From Globisporangium splendens (Eukaryota > Oomycota > Peronosporomycetes > Pythiales > Pythiaceae): DNA of 64,000 nucleotides. How positions within the stretch are numbered: position 1 is the stretch's first letter; every line of letters starts with the position of its first letter. Below the pieces are notes generated by a model, which saw only the letters and a program-made list of their open reading frames with translations, searched no databases and was not told where the DNA came from. Made by a program: the position numbers and the translations under genes. Of this stretch, positions 32,323-44,365 are shown one piece after another. The DNA lies in the NCBI GenBank assembly GCA_006386115.1, contig VFIW01000105.1:182866-246865 (forward strand), read 5' to 3'.

Positions 32323-33477
32323 TCACACGCTGCCTCCCTCTCGAAGCACGCCACTCGCCAAACCAGATCGGTAGAATTCCGCGTTCATCATGTTTTGCTC
32401 TCGACACGGCACGACACCTTCCAGCAGGCGTGAACGATGCCCAGAGCCATTGTGACTACTACTCGTTTGTACGTCATCTTCGCTTGGCGTTGACAACTCG
32501 GAGTCTACTGCAGGATCGCTCGGTACTTGAGAACCTTGTGTGGTTTGGAAGTACCCGCCGTGGCGAATCGGGACACTTTGACTTTCGCTGCTTTCTCCTA
32601 TGTCTTTGGGGATGATGCTTCGATTCCCGTTCAGCCGAAGAACCACGAGCGCAGGCAATTGTTTGAGCCGATCCAGCGCACTCACGTCCAGATGGTTCCT
32701 CTCCAGTCCAAGTCGCTCGAGGTTCTTGAGCGTCTCCATCTCTTCTTGCGGGAGACCCTCAGAGCGGATGCAGTTGTAGTCCAAATCCAGCTCGACGAGG
32801 TTGAGCAAGCGTCGAATCTCGTGAGGCACTTCTGCAATCTGGTTGTGGCTCAAGCCAAGATGGTTGAGAAGCCACAATCTGGTGATCGACAATGGGAACG
32901 CCGTGAGCAAGTTGCCATCGAGTCGTAGATCGCGCAGCTTCGGCGGGAATCTGAAACTCGCCGAGATGGTCGCAATGCGATTCTTCTCCAGGTACAATGC
33001 TTCCAAGTTTGTCAAACTACCGAGTTCGTCGGGAAGAGAGCTGAGCGCATTGCTGCTTAGCCCGAGGACGCGGAGCGATGCGCCGCAGTGCCCAATTTCT
33101 GGTGGTAACACGCCAATATGGTGGTTGGTGAGCCAGAGTTCGCGGAGCTGGTGCCCCATTTGCGCATGTAGAAGCACTTGACGAGGAAAACACTGATATG
33201 TGATTGGAAATGGAATGTGCGCCGATGAACTGAGGTCTAGTTTGTGTGTCGCTCGCGCCGCAAACAGTCTTTTATCGACAAACAACTGGCCGGCATCGTG
33301 GTCATCATGCTTCTTCGCTGCGTTTGGTGCCGACTGCGACGCACCCAACAGGTTCTTCGCAGTCAATGCTGCCGAGGTCGGACGTTGTTGTTCACCGTGT
33401 TGCTGCTTGAGAGCAGGATGCTTCTTGGACGAATGCGTTGGAGCCGCGGCCACGGTATTTGCCAACTTTGCAGGCAT
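32323..33477 (-). CDS. Leucine-rich repeat protein
   Basis: 384 aa from the ATG at 33477 (MPAKLANTVAAAP); an ATG at 33654 in the same frame would add 59 residues with no clear pattern. After a basic, Ala/Gln-rich first third come about seven LRRs of the intracellular type: LRELWLTNHHIGVLPPEI, LRVLGLSSNALSSLPDEL, LEALYLEKNRIATI, LRDLRLDGNLLTAFP, LNHLGLSHNQIAEVP, LVELDLDYNCI, LERLGLERNHLDV. There is no signal peptide and no TM helix, so it is probably a cytosolic or nuclear scaffold. It ends 300 bases from the end of the HAT-LRR gene, which runs the opposite way. The C-terminal 100 residues are Ser-rich and acidic. Confidence 0.82.
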   Translation of the reverse strand: MPAKLANTVAAAPTHSSKKHPALKQQHGEQQRPTSAALTAKNLLGASQSAPNAAKKHDDHDAGQLFVDKRLFAARATHKLDLSSSAHIPFPITYQCFPRQVLLHAQMGHQLRELWLTNHHIGVLPPEIGHCGASLRVLGLSSNALSSLPDELGSLTNLEALYLEKNRIATISASFRFPPKLRDLRLDGNLLTAFPLSITRLWLLNHLGLSHNQIAEVPHEIRRLLNLVELDLDYNCIRSEGLPQEEMETLKNLERLGLERNHLDVSALDRLKQLPALVVLRLNGNRSIIPKDIGESSESQSVPIRHGGYFQTTQGSQVPSDPAVDSELSTPSEDDVQTSSSHNGSGHRSRLLEGVVPCREQNMMNAEFYRSGLASGVLREGGSV

Positions 33478-33850
33478 TTTTCTCTTTCGAAATCTGGCTT
33501 TGCGCGTTTTTTCAACGTGTTGAGTGTGTTTGGTGTCGTCGTTCCCAACCAGTCGTCGGTTTTGCTTTTGGATCTGCGTATTGATGATGATGATCGGGAG
33601 TTGTAGTTTGGGAAAATTTACATACACATCATATATTGACTCATCCTTCGACAATGGCTCCAGTTACCTGCCTCATTGAATATCTCTTTTGTCATAGTCT
33701 GCACATGGTAGACGACTTGCGCTCCTGGTTTTCTTCACCTTGTTCTCGCTTTTGAGGATTCTGTGCACCGACCTGCTTTGTTTATATTCGTGTTCTTCAA
33801 AAGACAGCAAATGTCTTTGTGGTGAGGTTCGCATCAAATCCATTCGCGTC

Positions 33851-35192
33851 CTACTCCCAGCCAGAGTTCAGTTCCACATCATAGTCGCCGTACTCATCCC
33901 AGTCCAAGGACTCGAGGAAGCGGAAGAGCGAGCCATAGTTCGCCAAGAGACTCGATAGAGACTCGGAGGACGGCAAACCTCTGTTACCGCCACCACGGTT
34001 ATTGCGATGCTTGCCGGTGCGTCGTGGGCGATCGAGGTGCTTGATGTCTTCACCCTCCGAATTGCGATGAGCATAGAAGCAGTGTGGACCAAACGGACAC
34101 GAGCCGATGCACCCGTTGAAGTACTTGCACGCGCGTACCGACAAGTGGCTCTTGTACGCATCGACCACCTTTTGCTTTTCGGCGCCCGTGCAAAACGTGA
34201 GCGATGGCACGATGTAGTTGCTGGGGACGCGGCACGCCGGACACGAGCGCGTGACCTCGGTTTCCATGTCTTTCGACCGGCGCCACGAGCGCAGGCAGTC
34301 GAGGCAAAAGCAATGGTCACAACCTACAGCAAAGTTTGGAGGGGGAAGAGGTCAATTCATTAAACATGCACTGGAAAAATGGCAAATTGCATGCAAAAAA
34401 CTCACTCAAAAGCCCGAAATGCTTGCCAGATTCCACAACATCGTCAAAGCAGACGCCGCAAGTGTACTCTCCGGTCCCGCCGCTAGCGCCGTCTGTTTGA
34501 TTAGAATTGACTGCAGACGCCGATGCTGCGGTTGTGCCTCGTGCGGAAGAAATCGACGGTTGCGGTGGGGCGTGGCGCAGTCGGCAATGCTGACCATACT
34601 TGCAATTACCGCGCAAGAAGTAGGGGCAGTCGACAAGCGCCGCCGCCGCACTGAGGCTGTCTTCCTCGTTCATCTCGCACTCTGTAGCTACCACAGGGAT
34701 GTCGTGGGAGAACGTGCAATGACTTCCATACCTGCACTTGCCGAGCACGAAGAAGCGGCAAAGCACAGGAGGTGGCGGTGGTGTCTTTTTCGGCTCGGGT
34801 GCTGCATTACGAGTATTGCTGTGGGAATTCTGGTTGGAGCGCGTAGTAGACGACCTCACCGTGCGCGGCGCAGCGTGACCGTAATTGAACTCGGCGTCGT
34901 AGTAGTTCGCGAAATCGGTGTAGTCATAGTCGTCGCTGTCGTAGTCACCGTAATCCTCTGACGCCGATTCGTCCTCGTCGTCTTCACTCGCGTACGGATC
35001 CCATTGGTAGTTGTTGCTGCGCGCATTGGAGCGACTGCTCCCATAGTCCCACTCTGTCGCCCACTGCTCTTCCTGCGCGTGATGCTCGTCTTCTGATTCG
35101 ATCGACGACGCGGCCACATGCTGCCTATAACCAAGCGCATATGCCATTAGTTCTTTAGGCACACACACAGGGAAGAAAGCAGCAGTATCCAT
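33851..35192 (-). CDS. Makorin-type RING / CCCH zinc finger E3 ligase (two exons)
   Basis: Exons on the minus strand are 35192-34406 and 34323-33851, with an 82-bp phase-1 intron, giving 419 aa. After an acidic Tyr/Asp-rich N-terminal region there are two CCCH fingers: CRFFVLGKCRYGSHCTFSH and CPYFLRGNCKYGQHCRLRH. A C3HC4 RING spans the intron: CGVCFDDVVESGKHFG, then CDHCFCLDCLRSW and CPACR. A third CCCH finger follows: CKYFNGCIGSCPFGPHCFY. CCCH-CCCH-RING-CCCH is the makorin order. Makorins are RNA-binding ubiquitin ligases. The initiating ATG is uncertain: MAYALGYRQH at 35147 is an alternative. Confidence 0.85.
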
Positions 35193-37002
35193 GCGTGCAT
35201 GACCATAAATCCAACATACCTGCGCGACGACGCAGCAGCTACGCTCGCCACTGCCTGTCGCCGACTACCGTCGCCACGACGCGCGCCTCTACACAAAGGT
35301 TGCATGCCGCACAGTAGCAGATGGGTCACGTACGACAAGAGCCACCTGGGTCATTAAGAGAGCGAGGAGAGACAAAGCACCTTCGTGGCGCGTTGGAGCG
35401 TCGCATTCCTGTTGGTTCTTGCAGCAAAAGAGCTCTTCAACAAAGCAAACCAGTTCCAAAGGAGAGAAGAAACAGAAGTGTGCGAAAATAGTGTTTGCCA
35501 CACTATTTTGTCTGTGAATACAGCGAGCCTACTGTACTTCTTTTCAAAGTGCCATTTAGCGAAATAGTACTGCTCTGCCCATGTATCAAGGGACACCAAC
35601 TGTCAGCAACTCCCATGCCAAGCGTTGAGTGTCGACACCGACAGCATCAACAGCTGCCGTGGCCGAGCACCAGCACCCAACTACATAATCACCACTGCTG
35701 TATTAACAGCATGTTCGTGAGAAAGCGCCCGACTCAGCTCTGGTCCATACCCGCACTTTGAGCACACTGCTTGCAATGGTGACATCACTCATTCGACTCG
35801 TAATAAATGCACGATTCTCACACGAATTTGTATATGCTTCGTCGCGATTAGTCGGCGCAGCAGGATCTTCCACCACGTTGAAGTTCCAGAGCCAAAAAGA
35901 TAAAAGAGAGGGAGATCTGACGTGAACGGATCACGCGACACTGGTTTTTAATCCGCGAATACAATGTCGTCAAGTGGGTGGGTGTCGCGCATAACGAGTC
36001 GCGGCACCTCAACTCGAAGTGTGCAAATGGCTGTGGATCCTCTTCTTTTTTTCTTTTTCGCACCACCGCATCTTGTCTAAAAGCATGGTCGTAAACGCGC
36101 TTCCCCTAGAATGTTGACGTTTGTTTGCAAAGCGTCTGTGTTTGTATTATTTGGGCTGTTGAACTCAGAATTTCTGAATCCAACAGACCAAATATACGCG
36201 CGTCAGAATACGGCAAAAAAAGATGCAGGGTTTCTGCGTGACAGCAGCCAACACAGCAGTCAGTGTCTTCGGTTCAAGTGGGTTTCAAAATAGTGCCAAA
36301 ATGCCGAGTGCGACTGTGGATACGAAGTGGTTGCATGTGGACCAGTGAACGGCTCATACAGCAGAGCATGACTATATATGGATTTCGATGTGGCTTCCTT
36401 CAGCTACACGCCATGTATCCACGCTTTCACAAATGCTCCTTTGTGCGCGAAAACCTGCGTTTGCTGCGCGTTTTGCCTTGTGCTAGGCGTCTCAAGCTTT
36501 CTGCTTTGCAGCCACAGCTGGCGTCTGGATATTTGGCCAATGTCTCGCTATCGATGAACGCTTGGCTTGTCCCAATACCTGCCAAAATGGATAACTTTGT
36601 AACACTCCACAATAGAATAAACTCCTATAAGCCTTCCCTTCCAATGGTGCCTTCAATATTTACAGAATAATCTTCATGACCTGTATAAAATGATATTGGA
36701 ATGAATCAGGCGTTCAGCAATAAAAAAGAACCGCCACTTGAGTCGAAACTCTCCCCTTGTCTTGTTTGCAAGCAGCGCAGCCAGAAAACGAGCACACGCG
36801 CGCGCAGCACAACGGACGACAACAACGCATCCGTCGACCGCTCTTCCACTTCCTTCCCTCTCGCTCTTTATCTCTCTCTCTGTGCGCGTCGGCTCTCTGT
36901 GAACATCTGCAGCCCATCGTGTACTTTCTTATCGGCGCTGAAGACCCAACGTCAGCCGCAGAGGAAAGCGACGTGGACACCATAGCGAGCGAATACGCAC
37001 AC
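35193..37002. other. 1.8-kb stretch with no supported gene
   Basis: Frames of 60-135 codons exist but none resembles a known family. It contains the promoters of the divergent makorin and PAP2 genes. Confidence 0.45.
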
Positions 37003-38515
37003 ATGATGGCCTCCCCCCCGCAGCCGTCGTCGTCGGCGAGTGACCGGCGAGGCGGCAGCAACCAGCAGGAGTGGGCGTCGGCGATGTTCAGCGAGGACGA
37101 CGACCCGCGCATCATCCACGAGAAGAGCGCGTGGAAGCGCTTCGTGCTGCGCTACCGTGTGAGCGAGTTCGCGTGCACTGCTGTCATGTTCGGCTTCTCG
37201 CTCTTCTTCTCGCTCATCGACGTGCACGAGCGCCCGATCCCGAACGTCGAAGTGCGGCTCTCGGCCAACTCGACCGTGTACTCGCGCGACCCGTCGATCA
37301 ACTACAAGAAAATGGACGAGCAGGTGCCGATGCCGTTCCTGGTCGGCGCCGGCTGCGCCGTGCCCGTGATCACGAACCTGTTTGTGAACTACGTGCTCCC
37401 GAAATTCAAGCGCGTGCGCGTGATCCCGCACGACACGCGCGACTTCCTGTTGAGTCTCTTCCAGTCTGCAGGGCTCGCGTCGCTGCTCACACAGTTTATG
37501 AAGAACATGACCGGCCGCTTCCGCCCGTGCTTCTACGACATGTGCGGCTGGCAGAAGGACATCGTCTGGGACGGCGTCACGAACCTCTGCACGTCGAGCA
37601 AGTGGGAGAAAGAAGCGCGAAAGAGCTTCCCGTCGGGCCACTCGTCCTTCGCGTGGTCCACAATGCTCGTGCTCACGGTGCGTTCGCATGCATTTGTGTT
37701 AATATGGTGACTGGTGCTGATCGCATCATTGTGTTGTATGTAGCTGTACTTGCTCGGGCGTTCCCGCCTGAATTGTGAGAACCGAAGCGCGTCGATCATG
37801 CGTGGCGGTCGCAAGTCGCTGAAGCTCTTCATGTGCTTCATCCCTTCGTTCTTCGCCACGTGGGTCGCTGTGACGCGTTCCATCGACAACTGGCATCATT
37901 ACACTGACATTGTGGTGCGTTTCCATACGCACCATGCGCACATGCGCTGACCCCAGCTAATGCTAACCTCACTCAATTTGTGTGTGTGTGTCTTCTTGTT
38001 GTATGTGATATTGCAGACAGGATCCATCATCGGTGCCGTCGCTGCGGTGATCGGCTACGGCTACAACTACGGCTCGGTGTTCAGCTCGGACTCGGCGGGC
38101 GTACCGTACCAGGAGTATCATAACCGCCGCAAGGTGCGCATGCATTTCCTTCAAGAGCAACGGCGGCGGCTTTTGCAAAAGCAAAAGCAAAAGCAAAAGC
38201 TGGCGCTGCACTCTGCCGTGTCGTCGGCGTCCTCTACTGCTACGCTTCTCGAGACTGAAAGTGAAATTGTACGCTTCTTTCTGTAAATATGTATGTATTG
38301 CTTTGCCGCGTCTTGCGCTCATGTAGAGAAAGGATCGGGACATTCTCGAGGCCAGCAGCAGTCTGGAAGAGAGCCACGTGCCGACCGGCGTGTTGCACTC
38401 GCAGCCCAACGGGCTACTGCACAAGCCGGCGGTCGTGGGCTACGGCGAGCACGTGATCAATGTCAACCCGCGCAACAGCAGCAGCAGCTCCAGCGCGGCG
38501 CAAAATCCGCAATGA
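37003..38515 (+). CDS. PAP2-family lipid phosphate phosphatase (four exons)
   Basis: Exons are 37003-37677, 37744-37914, 38017-38268 and 38327-38515, all phase 0, giving 428 aa. The three catalytic motifs of the PAP2/LPP family are complete: K167-x6-R-P (KNMTGRFRP), PSGH at 210-213, and R270-x5-H276-x3-D280 (RSIDNWHHYTD, with Thr instead of Ser before the Arg). About six hydrophobic segments carry the active site at a membrane face. LPPs dephosphorylate phosphatidic acid, lysophosphatidate or related lipids. Exon 3 carries an imperfect QK repeat (QKQKQKQK). The frame is open upstream of 37003; this ATG is the first at a plausible start. Confidence 0.9.
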
Positions 38516-38990
38516 GCGAGGGATGGAGCGACCGCCAAGTCCAAGAGAAGCCCATCATCAGCACCATCCTGCTCACGCCACTTTATATAGGGAGAGCTGC
38601 AGTAAGGAAGGAATCAACCAAGGCGGCGCCATGAGGCTCCTTTTTATTTCTCACTCTCTGTTCCCTTCTTCACTGTAAAAAAGAGGCAGTAAATATACCG
38701 GCACTGTATATCTGCATTTACTGTGACGCCGTCCGTGGTCAAATTGACATCCCAGCACATAAAGCAGAGGGGACTCTTAATCCCATATTAACTCGTTTTA
38801 GTACTATGTGTGAACCCTTTCAAATACCTCTATAGATAAATAACTCGTGACTGTCGCAGCCGCATGTCATCACCAAAGTTGCATTTGATCACAGTGCGAA
38901 CCCTTTTCTCCATCACGATAAACCTCCATAAATGAATAACCCGTGACTGTGGGGACCGCGCAAAGTTGCACTTGGAATTCCGTCCACAAA
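38516..38990. other. Short intergenic region
   Basis: No gene was seen. Two similar 40-base stretches near 38820-38860 and 38900-38945 share the string ATAAATAACTCGTGACTGT or a variant, a small direct repeat in front of the XPF gene. Confidence 0.5.
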
Positions 38991-41900
38991 ATGCGCGCAC
39001 ATGACGACGACGCGCAGTCGTTTGTCGCGACGCGCTGGCTGCCGTACGAGAAGGAGATCGTGGCCGAGCTGCACCGCGACGATGGGCTGCTGGTCATGGG
39101 CAAGGGCCTCGGCGCGCACCGCATGCTCGCGTGCTTCGCGCGCATGTACTGCGGCGCGCGCAACCTCGTGCTTTGTCTAAACGCGAACGAGAACGTCGCG
39201 ATGCTGCACCAGCTGCTGCTCTCGCTCGGACTCGACCGCGGCGCGCTGCCCCGTGCGATCGACGCCAAGAGCTCGGCGCAGGAGCGCACTCAGATGTACA
39301 AGAACGGCGGCTGCTTCCTCATCACGTCGCGCATCCTGGTCGTCGACATCCTCAACAACGTCATTGACGTCAAGGTACGCGAAAATGTACCCACGCAAGA
39401 GCTGGAAACTCGCAAAGGTGCTGCTGGGCAACAGAGATATATGGCTGACTATCGAGGTTGTCTGCGTGTTTGCATGCATTAGATGATCACGGGGATGCTC
39501 GTGAATGACGCGCATCGCGTGTCCGAGACGTCGGTTGAAGCGTTCATCATTCGCCTGTACCGCGAGCAGAACCGCGAGGGCTTCATCAAGGCGTTTTCAG
39601 ACGAGACTGCATCGCTTTCGTCGGGTTTCAACAAAATGGAGCAAGTGCTTAAGCATTTGTACGTACGCCACGCATTTCTGTACCCTCGGTTCCACGTCGA
39701 CATCAATGCGTGTCTCGCGGCACGGCAGCCGCGCGTGTATGAGATCGAAGTCGCGTTTTCGCCACGGATGCGGACAATGCAGGAAGCGATCTTGGTCGCG
39801 CTCGAAGCCACGATCAAGGAGTTGCAGCGCAGCACCAAGGCGCTCGACGCTTCGGAGCTCACGATGCCGCGCGCGCTCGCGAAATCGTTTGGCGCGACGA
39901 TCCGCCGCCAATTGGATCCACTGTGGCACAAACTGCCGATCAAGACGAAACAGCTTGTGAACGACCTCACGACATTGCGGCAGTTGCTCTCGTACTTGCC
40001 TCGCTATGACTCGATCTCGTACTATTCGTTCCTGCTCAGCCACGAGCAAGTGAGTGGCCAGCAGCGGTTCCCGTCACCATGGTTGTTCACTGAGGCAGCC
40101 GACAAGCTTTTAACGGCAGCAAAAGAGCGATTGTACCAAATCGTGGACAAAAAGACCAAGAAACCCGTGAATATGCGTCGAACGTCGGGCACAAGCACAG
40201 CAGCAGCGACAGCGACACCAACAGTAGAGACTGCTGAGATCAAGTTTGTACTGGAAGGAAACCCGAAGTGGGCGGCGCTGATGCAGGTGTTGGACGAACT
40301 AAATGAAGAAGCAAACAACAGCGACAGCGATACAGCACGACGCACCAGCGGCGGCGCCAATGTGCTCGTGATGGTGAAAGATGAACGCACCTGTGCGCAA
40401 TTGCGCGAGTTTTTGAGTCTTGGCGTGGCCGAGATGATGAAAAAGCGCTTTGGGCATTACTTGCTGCAGAAAGAGGCTGCATTACGAAAGAAAGGCGGTG
40501 CGTTGTCCTCATTGGTCTTGGAACAGCGACTGCTGCTCGATGCGGCTTCAAACCTTCGCGCCACCAATGAGCTGCATGTCGAGCGCGCGTTAGGGACCAG
40601 TGGCAAGAAAGGCGACAAGAAATCACAAAAGCAACCTCAGCAGAAGAACAAGAAACGCGGCCATGACGACGCAGCCACCGCGCCACTATTCCAAGGCAGC
40701 GACGTGTCGAGTTTCGGCATTTCCATGGAGGAGCTCGAGATGATTACACGCGAACGAGAGGAGCAAACAAGGAATAGGAGGCTTTTCCGAGGTGAAATTA
40801 CGGAAAGCGATGCGTCTTCCAGGGCATCGGCAGCATCGAAAAAACGCACGTCGCGGTTGTCGCTCGAGGCCGTAGATCCAATGGATCAAGTTGTGCTTTG
40901 CACATACGACCAAGCACGATTGCATGGGTATGGAACATCGTCGCTTTTGCAGGACTTGATGCCGTCGTGTGTGATTCTGTACGATCCCGACGTGACATTT
41001 ATTCGAGAGTTGGAAGTGTTCCAGGCCACGCAGGCAAATTTGCTGCTTGACATTTACTTTATGCTGTATGAGGAAAGCGCTGAGCAACAAACGTATTTGA
41101 GTGAGATCCAGAAGGAAAAGCGTGCCTTCGATACGCTGATTCACCAGAAAGCGCACCTTATGATGCCTGCTAATGTCTACGATCTTCCGTTCCACATGAA
41201 GATGCAACAGAACCAGCAAATGGAGTACAGCATGGATACACGAACGGGTGGACGCGCGAAAACGACCCAGAAACCAGGTGTGAAGGTCGTCGTCGATGTG
41301 CGCGAATTTCGAAGCGCCTTGCCGTCAATGCTGCATAAAGAGGGATTGATGGTGTTGCCGATAACGTTGGAGATTGGCGATTACATTCTCTCGCCGCAGA
41401 TCTGCGTCGAGCGGAAGTCGATCAGTGATTTGTTTGGGTCGCTGAATTCTGGGCGATTGTTCAATCAGGCTGAGAATATGCGCCGCTTTTATCAGACGCC
41501 TGTTCTTCTGATTGAATTTACGCAAGGGAAAGCGTTTTCGCTGCAGGATGCGTCCGAGATCGGGACCGAGATCACGGCGACGAACATCATCTCCAAGCTC
41601 ACGCTGCTCATCTTGCATTTCCCATCACTGCGCATCGTCTGGTCGCGCTCGCCACATGCGACCGTCGAGCTTTTCAAGGTGATCAAGAAGCACCAAGACG
41701 AGCCTGATATGGAGGCTGCGGCAGCGCTCGGGAATGGAACCTTGACAGAGACTACTGGTAGTAGTTCGGCTGGCGCAGATGATAGCCAGAACGGTGGCGA
41801 CTCTGGCACAACGACAACAATAACGAGAGCAGGACCAAATTCAGAGGAAGGTCGACTCGCGGCGTCGTACTACAACACGAACGCGATGGACGTGCTCAAG

Positions 41901-42056
41901 AAACTACCAGGCATCAACGAGCACAACTTCCGCAAAGTGCTAGCGAAAGTGACCAACTTGGCCGAACTCAGTCGTCTCTCGTTGGACGAGATGACCGAGA
42001 TCATCGGCAAAGTGTGCGCAAAGAAACTGTTTGCGTTCTTCAACACGAATCTGTAA
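38991..42056 (+). CDS. ERCC4: XPF / RAD1 structure-specific DNA endonuclease (two exons)
   Basis: Exons are 38991-39374 and 39483-42056, giving 985 aa; human XPF is 916. The N-terminal part has the degenerate SF2 helicase-like domain (YEKEIVAELHRDDGLLVMGKG, and AFIIRLYREQN). The nuclease domain has the catalytic signature ERKSISDLFGSL near residue 771, preceded by VVDVREFRS and GDYILSPQICV. The C-terminus has the helix-hairpin-helix region (DVLKKLPGINEHNF). XPF with ERCC1 cuts the 5' side of lesions in nucleotide excision repair and crosslink repair. The 107-bp intron has GT-AG ends and keeps phase. A low-complexity Ser/Thr insert lies before the HhH region. Confidence 0.95.
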
Positions 42057-42270
42057 AGCAAATGAATAGTATAAAGCAAAAGGCAAAATCACAAGCAACG
42101 AACCGAGGTAATTTGTAAAACGGTGGTGCACTTTTACAGTTGGGACTCATCGTCTCGCCGGATTCCAAAAACAAAGCGTTGATCCGATTCTCTCAGCTTT
42201 CAGCAGGATGAAGTTTGAGCGAAACCGAGAAGTTCCCGTCGCCCCTCGTTGGAAAAAGTTGCTGCTTCAT

Positions 42271-43173
42271 TTAGAATTTGAACACTTGCTTGGATGTGTA
42301 GTTGAGCTCCTTCAACAGTCCCTGGAGCTCACCCTGCGTCTTGTCCTTGGCCTTGTCGCCCGAGATGTGGTACATCATCGGTGGTGGGCCGCACACGCAC
42401 ACGAGGTGGTCGTCCGAAGGTCCAGGAATGAACTCCTCGATCATCTCCTTCGACACGAAGCCCTTGAGACCCGTCCAGGTCTCCGCTGGGTTGCTCAGCA
42501 CGTGGATCACCTTGAACTGCGGGTACAAGTACTGCAGCGCGTCCAGCTCTTCCCGCAAGATGATGTCTTCCTCGGTCACGTTCGCGAAAATGAGCACGAT
42601 CTCCGTCTTGTCGGCTGGGTTGCGGCAGATCTCCTTGGCGACCTGGAGCATCGGCGTGAGTCCCGAGCCACCGGCGATCATGCCGATCTTCTTGTACTCG
42701 TTCGGCTTGTACGCGAACTTGACAAACGGACCCTTCATCTCCAGCACATCGCCTTCCTTCAGCTCCACAATGTGCTTGCTGAGCAAACCCGTCGGGTACC
42801 CCTTGACGACCAACTCGAGGAAGCCCTTCTCCGAGTTGATGTTCGTGGGCGTGTACGGACGCACGACGTTCTTGCCGTCGACATTGGCCTTGGCCAGGAG
42901 GCAGCTGGCCGTCGTGATGCCCATTTCGTGGTCCTCGCTCGGCAGATCGAACACGAGGCGCTTCGTGTTGTGGGTCACGCTGTCCACTTTGCGCACCGTG
43001 AACGTGCGGAACTCGCGCGGGCTCAGCGCGACCTTGGCGTCGTCCTTGGCGGCGTCGCAGCGCGCCGAGGCCGAGAACGAGGACGCCACAGAGAGGGAGG
43101 CGAGGCTGAGCGCGGCCAGCGTAGCGCGCGACGTCAGCTGCGCGCGCGTCATGCGCAGAACCGAGAAGATCAT
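42271..43173 (-). CDS. NADH-cytochrome b5 reductase (mitochondrial type)
   Basis: A single exon of 300 aa. It transfers electrons from NADH via FAD to cytochrome b5. The FAD-binding motif is RPYTPTN (105-111), the NAD(P)-binding motif GGSGLTPM (168-175), and the C-terminal nucleotide-binding motif CGPPPMM. The first 40 residues are basic and Ala/Ser-rich with a hydrophobic stretch, which fits a mitochondrial targeting or outer-membrane anchor signal like yeast Mcr1. It is tail-to-tail with XPF and separated by only 214 bases. No other start ATG is nearby. Confidence 0.94.
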   Translation of the reverse strand: MIFSVLRMTRAQLTSRATLAALSLASLSVASSFSASARCDAAKDDAKVALSPREFRTFTVRKVDSVTHNTKRLVFDLPSEDHEMGITTASCLLAKANVDGKNVVRPYTPTNINSEKGFLELVVKGYPTGLLSKHIVELKEGDVLEMKGPFVKFAYKPNEYKKIGMIAGGSGLTPMLQVAKEICRNPADKTEIVLIFANVTEEDIILREELDALQYLYPQFKVIHVLSNPAETWTGLKGFVSKEMIEEFIPGPSDDHLVCVCGPPPMMYHISGDKAKDKTQGELQGLLKELNYTSKQVFKF

Positions 43174-44365
43174 CGTCGTCGTCGACTTGCTTGCTCACAA
43201 CAGGAAATGAGCGGTTCCAGCAGCACGCAAAAGAGAAACGACTGACGGTGTTGACGTACCGGCAAAATGTGCCGACAATAAAGTGGGCCACACTAATAGC
43301 GGAACGGGTTGTTTCTTTAGCTTGTGTGATGTTCCATTGGCCAATTGTCCAGATGAGAACACCTGTCTAATACGGTGATCGAGACACATTGAACTGAACT
43401 GTAGTTTGTATGAGGTGTATTTTGTGTGGTGGATACTTTCGTTTAAGTATGAATTCGGCTTTTCGATCACGATGGAAGTGCTTGGCACATGGCTGAACAC
43501 TCTTAGGTTCATGACTTTGCGAGTGGCTGCAGAAGATGCTGAATCGTTTGTGCAATGCAACAGATCTGCTTTGGAAACCGTCGTGAGCAAGATAGCGGTG
43601 TTCTTGTCAGAAGCCCACCGAACGTCTATGAGCACACAGAAGAGTCGCGATTTGGTCGCGAAGCACCAAAGAAAGAACGAAAAGATTGCCATTTTCCTGT
43701 TGGATTTCACAGGGCGGTCTTGCAAGTGCTTCGACTCAGGAGAGCATGGCTCGACGTGCTGGGCCGCTGTGGTTGACGATTTCTGGCTCATTGATTTTCG
43801 GGTAAAAAAATGGGTGACCCGACAGCACCCAAGTGAAGATGGACGATGCGATGCAAAATATTCCCCCGGCTTTCACTGACAGATAATCGGATCTTCTCCT
43901 GCCACAAGCACGATCACATGCGCATTCTAGTCCGGAAAAGACCCTCATGCTGACATTTGCCGTCGCCAACAGTGAATGGAAACGCTTCAATTGCGCCTGC
44001 ATTTTGACGACCATCGAAGAGCATGTTCACCATTCAATTTTATGCAATTAATTGTTGCTCGCATGTCACTCTTCTGAAGCATCACACATAAGGTTTTTCT
44101 CCATTGCAAATCATGTTGACACAGTGTCCCAATAAAAAAAACCTCGGCTGTTTTATGGTGGTCCAACCTGCAACAAGGGGCGAGTCATGGCCAATTGGAC
44201 GCCAGCCGCACTCCACCGAACGAAAAGAAACGCAGCCAGCAGCAGGTGCGTCTCTCGTTCCCCGTAGCTGCAAGCGCATCAAGGCGACAGGAATATCGAA
44301 CCCCCTCTCATTCCCTCTATCTGTGTGTGGCTTGAATTCTCTCACTCTGCCTTGGCGTCAACAGC
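43174..44365. other. Divergent promoter region (cytochrome b5 reductase / COX10)
   Basis: About 1.2 kb lies between divergent genes. A plus-strand frame at 43406-43879 is open but has no recognisable motif, so it was not called. Confidence 0.45.
44306..44316 (+). promoter_or_regulatory. Oomycete initiator-like motif of COX10
   Basis: TCTCATTCCCT lies about 50 bases before the ATG at 44366 and fits the oomycete YTCANTYY initiator closely. Experimental support is absent. Confidence 0.35.

Noticed and set aside
43406..43879. 157-codon frame between cytochrome b5 reductase and COX10
   Set aside because: No motif, an overlapping open frame on the other strand, and it lies in a divergent promoter region.
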